Below are positions 60,157 through 64,000 of a DNA stretch of 64,000 bases, piece by piece (within the stretch, counting starts at the first letter, position 1; each line of letters begins with the position of its first letter). The DNA is from Siphonodentalium dalli (lineage: Eukaryota; Mollusca; Scaphopoda; Gadilida; Siphonodentaliidae): the NCBI GenBank assembly GCA_032622095.1, contig CP136066.1, forward strand, positions 117,203,319 through 117,267,318. Direction: 5' to 3'. Below the pieces are notes generated by a model, which did not search any database, was not told the origin of the DNA, and saw only the letters and a list, made by a program, of their open reading frames with translations. The translations under genes were made by a program, and so were the position numbers.

Positions 60157-61310
60157 TTGATTTTGTCAAGTACTGACTGTTGTACCATTTGTCTTTACAG
60201 TCTGGTGAGCGACCCACAGTCATTGACTATCTTGTTCTGTGTTGTTGCACTCCATATGGGGCATTACAATAAGGCCAAACTTTTTTATTTTACTGCTTTA
60301 AAGTCATTAGCTTCACTCCCGGTGGGTATATATTTCATGTCAGACAGAACTGTATCCGATATACCATAAGAAAGGTCATAAAAAACTAGAAATAAAACCC
60401 CAAGGTTGCATATTATTGATGCGGTATTCGCCCCGTATTAAATTGTTGAAAACTGCGGTCAGAGTAAGAAATCTTCTCAGATACAACCACATTTTCGGCG
60501 CGAATCATCGCGTGGAGGTCATGGAATTATATTCGGAAGAAATCGGAACCGCCCGAAAAACGACGATCGGCTGGCACGCACGGTTGAGAGAACAGCCAAA
60601 ACAATAGCCGGCATGTCGAAAACCGAAAGTAGATTCAACAAAACACAAACTAGATAATGTGATTATGTCTTGATTTTTGCATCGATATCTCATGTTTTCT
60701 AATTGAAATGTCGAGAATTAATTGGCAACTAACAAAGTGTACACACTGTGTATATGTTATATATGGATTGTTTGCAAATTTAGGCGTGAATGGGTATTCA
60801 CAGCATGCAAAATACGATTGGCACACCTCCGAACCGATCAGCTGATCCAGGTCGTCATGCTTCTCATCGATTGAAAATAAACAAATCGGGGAATTCCTGC
60901 CCTTCTTATCAAACGTCAACACATTTGGTCGAATTTAAGATGAAGTTATCTGCAATGGCATTATTGACTTCTGTAAATGGAAATTATTAGCAATATTTCA
61001 AACGCAGAGAGTGCATGAACCACCGATCGATCTATAAATTATAATAGCCCAATCGGGCTGAACTAGATCGATTGGTCTTCCTGGCATAGTGGTTGCTGCT
61101 GTAAGAGAGGGAACTCTAAATTTCTTAAATATTAAAATTTTGTTTGTTTTCAGATTTGTACAAGTTTATAATGAATATTACTAGTAAAAAAATATACCAT
61201 TGTCTTTCATTAGTTTCAAAATAAATGAGAATTTTTTTTAATTGGTAGAAACAGCTGGTCGAAAGAACAATTTAGAGTACTCCCCTTATCCCAGATTCAC
61301 TTTATAGTAG
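60157..61310. other. Region with short coding-like frames, unrecognised
   Basis: Besides the frame at 60416-60607, the minus strand carries a stretch (60922-60760) reading FSIDEKHDDLDQLIGSEVCQ that looks protein-like but lacks splice support. A plus-strand acceptor (GTCTTTACAG) ends at about 60201. Evidence is too thin to call genes. Confidence 0.25.
60416..60607 (+). CDS. Small coding-like frame, unrecognised
   Basis: 63 residues with higher GC than its surroundings and balanced composition (VRVRNLLRYNHIFG, EVMELYSEEIGTARKTTIGW), ending LREQPKQ then TAG. Basic overall, no membrane segment, no recognised motif. It could be a remnant of a transposon protein, an exon, or chance. No splice sites decide its edges. 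Confidence 0.2.
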   Translation: MMRYSPRIKLLKTAVRVRNLLRYNHIFGANHRVEVMELYSEEIGTARKTTIGWHARLREQPKQ

Positions 61311-61689
61311 CTAATTACACTTAAGCATAAATTATTTATGCTTAAGCATAATTAACTTACGATAAGCGTAATACATTTGAATTACGCTTGAGTGTAATTG
61401 GGTTCATCAGCTATCTCACCTCTATGGGAGGAAGCCAAATTAACATTTAATAAATAATTGAGCTAAAGCCCCCCCCCCCCCCCCCCAATCAAGGAATCTC
61501 TAATTACACTTAAGTGTGCAATAAGAATATTTCTTATCGCGCTTAAGTGCAATAAGAAGATTCCTTATTGCGCTTAGAGATTCCTTATTGCGCTTAAGTG
61601 CAATACGATATTCCTTTTTGTGCTTAAGAGCAATAAGATATTCCTTATTGTGCTAAGCGCAATTAGATATTTCCTTATTGAACTTAATC

Positions 61690-61775
61690 GCAATTATATC
61701 GCTTAAGCTCAATTATATCGCTTAAGCTCAATTATATCGCTTAAGCTCAATTATATCGCTTAAGCTCAATTATTT
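61690..61775. repeat. 19-bp tandem repeat of the CTTAAG word
   Basis: TTATATCGCTTAAGCTCAA is repeated about four times without change, the only regular stretch in the field. Confidence 0.9.
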
Positions 61776-62446
61776 ATTAAATGTTAATTTGGCTCCCCAT
61801 ATACCTCATGTATATTGGTATAACCTGATGTAGGTTACTGGCATTAGTAATGCGGTTGCATCCATTTCAGCTTGAGGGGAGTTCAATGAGAGTGTATATG
61901 AATTACGTTTAAGCGTACTTCATTTACGCTTAAGCGCGGAACTCATTTACACTTAAGCATAATTAATATGAATAATGCTTAAGCAAATACCTAACTCCAA
62001 CTGATTTCCTCTGTCTGAATAATTGAGTCCATCTCATAGTATATGGGGGAGTCTAAACCGATGTTTGATTGATGTCTTATTGCCAGAGTAAATTTGAGTT
62101 TAGAGGAAATCGCATGGGAGACAGCCTTTTCAAATATATTATTTATTAGTGTAAATCAATTGCGCTCAAGTGCAAAAAATATGTGTCTAATAATATATTT
62201 GCGCTTTAGCATAAAATTGCCATAAATGTGATCTATTATATGGGAGGCCCTTTTCACATTTATTATTTATTTACGCTTAAGCGCAAATAACCTCTATCAT
62301 TTGCAATTAAGCAAATAGATCATATTTGCGCTTAAGCGCAAATCATTTGCACTTAAGCGCAAATAAAAATCAATATGCATTGATCCCCCCCTGAATTAAT
62401 TTTACATGGCACAGGCCTAAACACATCACTAAAGTTGATATAGCCC

Positions 62447-62832
62447 CACCATATGAGGGAAACAATCCCCCAGAAACCCCAAGATCTGTTTTATGACCAT
62501 GGAAATGATATAGATCTGTGTAGGATATGTCTCTTTTATAAAATATACTATATCTCTGGGATGGCGACACAAATTCTTGGGGACAGGGATGCTGATATTA
62601 TAAAAATAGGGGTTTTTCCCCAACTTCAAGTCAATGAGTACACCATATGAGGGAAGCAAACCCCAGTAACCCCTAATTCCCTATTTATGGCCATGGAAAT
62701 GGTATATATCTGTGCAGGAGATAATAAAATATACATGAGCTCTGGGAGTGAGGCACCAAATCTTGGGACACCAGGGACAGAGATGCTGATATGGATATGG
62801 AAATATGTTTTTTCTTCAACTTCGAGTCTGTA
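62447..62832. repeat. ~193-bp two-copy tandem repeat
   Basis: CACCATATGAGGGAA at 62447 and 62641; CCATGGAAATG and CTGATAT words follow in the same order. Flanked on both sides by CTTAAG arrays and by the inverted GAGTCCATCTCATA words (about 62026 and 62870). Frames here are repeat readings. Confidence 0.8.
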
Positions 62833-63480
62833 TGGGGCTATTACTATGGGCCCATGCTAATATAATATGAGATGGACTCAATCATTCACATCAGAGGGAT
62901 GTAATGGAGTGTTAGGTATTTGCATTTAAGCGCAAATAAATTGATAGACACATATTTGTGCTTAAGCGCAAATGATTTACGCTTAAGCACAAATATTTGC
63001 GCTTAATGATTTATGCTTAAGCACAAATATTTGCGCTTAAGCGCAAATAAATAATAAATGTGAAAAGGGCCTCCCATACTATTTCCGCTAAAGCGCATAT
63101 GATTTGTATTTAAGTATAAATGATTTGCTCTTAAGTGCAAATGATTTACACTTAAGCGTAAATGATTTGCGATTAAGCAGAATCAGAATAAATGTGAAAA
63201 CGGCTTCTCGTATAATCGCTTAAGCATAATTCATTTATGATTAAGTATAATTAATCTATCAATGAAAATAAATGACCAGTGAGCTTAAGCGTAAATCAAT
63301 TACGCTTAAGCACACTAGTCATAATTCTATTACTCATAGGAGTAATGCTTTATCTACATCATACGGTTAAGCGTAAGTGAAGTACGCTTTATATGTGTGC
63401 ATTACACCTGAGTGTAATACATTACGCTTAATTGTAATTCACTTACGCTAATGTGCAATTAGCTAATACATGTGAAAAAG

Positions 63481-64000
63481 GCTTTCCATTATAGTTATCA
63501 TCCATCAGAATGAATAGTGCTTACTAAAGCTTGACAACAGAATTTGCCATTAAAAACATTTCATGGCCAATGAGCTAACAAATGTTCTGTACTGGCATAT
63601 TGAATACCAATTATTTGTACTATTAGTCCAGTGCATTTATGAGAAAAAATGCCAAACCCGGAACTAATTGCAACAGAATTTTTTTTTGCTGGAGTAAGTA
63701 CATAAACCCTCCATAAACAACATACTAAAAATCGGCAAAAATCGGAAAAAGTGAAATTGGTGAATTTCGTGAAATAAATTTGGGGAAATTTGGTCAAATC
63801 ATCATTTTATGGATTTTCATGGATGTTTATAAAAACAATCAAATTCACAAATCCTACAAATAGGATATGTATTGTGTCGTCCTCAGTTTCCTGAACCCAG
63901 TACTGAAAACCAGTCCCAGATTCATTACGTGTTTTTCGAGTTGTGTGCCTTCAAAAATGCGAGTTTACCTGATTTCGGCCCATTTTCGGGGCCTCACTTT
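63481..64000. other. Unassigned window end
   Basis: A short AAAATCGGCAAAAATCGG repeat lies near 63728. No gene recognised. Confidence 0.3.

Larger units (their letters stand above)
61311..63480. repeat. Dense field of TTGCGCTTAAGCGCAA palindromes with edge modules
   Basis: Tens of CTTAAG-centred words (GCGCTTAAGCGCAAAT, CGCTTAAGCTCAATTA, TACGCTTAAGCGTA variants) spaced irregularly by about 10-40 bases. They are broken by a recurring edge module TATGGGAGGCCCTTTTCACA followed by TTTATTATTTATT, seen in both orientations near 61429, 61760, 62112, 62239, 63050, 63185 and 63468. Arms 62239-62300 and 63029-63080 are near-perfect inverted copies. An 18-C tract lies at 61469-61486. No genes. Confidence 0.8.

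Noticed and set aside
61311-63480. CRISPR-like array
   Set aside because: The spacing of the palindromes is irregular, the 'spacers' are repetitive, and the context is eukaryotic.

Overview
This is repeat-dense, AT-rich eukaryotic nuclear DNA, most likely from a marine invertebrate. The main reason is the repeat types: Helentron-like elements carrying central tandem arrays (the 'pearl'/DINE-like plan known from bivalves and other invertebrates), TTAA-target DNA transposons, a CR1/Jockey-like LINE fragment, a tRNA-derived SINE and many foldback elements. The exact phylum cannot be read from the sequence. There is no bacterial gene layout, no operon and no convincing intact protein gene. Almost all open frames lie inside tandem repeats whose unit length or composition happens to keep a frame open.

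Layout. 1-3.4 kb: a TTCAACATTCG foldback, a ~162-bp tandem-core Helentron-like element and a 51-bp minisatellite. 3.4-11.6 kb: the first copy of a 2.2-kb satellite-carrying element, a diverged 3.6-kb relative built of several tandem duplications, a SINE, and palindromic CTTAAG motif arrays. 13.2-16.5 kb: a TTAA-flanked 1.4-kb element and a hAT-like element whose ends are poly-G/poly-C tracts. 16.8-24.6 kb: a 7.8-kb foldback with long diverged arms and a ~42-bp satellite; its right half is interrupted by a second 2.2-kb copy and by a 592-bp TTAA transposon, whose empty site survives in the left arm. 24.9-29.2 kb: an inverted-repeat unit enclosing an inverted third 2.2-kb copy. 29.5-34.1 kb: a GGGACATGACAATCTGCGGG-ended element, nested palindromes, a second Helentron-like family and another TTAA element. 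36.3-58.9 kb: six copies of one Helentron-like family (about 160-165 bp monomer), all in the same orientation, one nested in another and one directly abutting the next. The gaps between them hold a LINE fragment, piggyBac-like MITEs and two weak candidate exons. 59.7-60.2 kb: another TTAA element. 61.3-63.5 kb: a dense field of TTGCGCTTAAGCGCAA palindromes with recurring edge modules.

The unifying theme is convergent element design: a hairpin 5' cap, a tandem core, and a 3' subterminal inverted repeat followed by a hairpin. Several sequence families share this plan, and one core monomer occurs between unrelated caps. Gene content is limited to short unrecognised candidate exons (40748-40913 minus, 43154-43338 plus, and weaker ones), so the window may be intronic or intergenic. 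All boundaries were read by eye and are good to a few bases at best.
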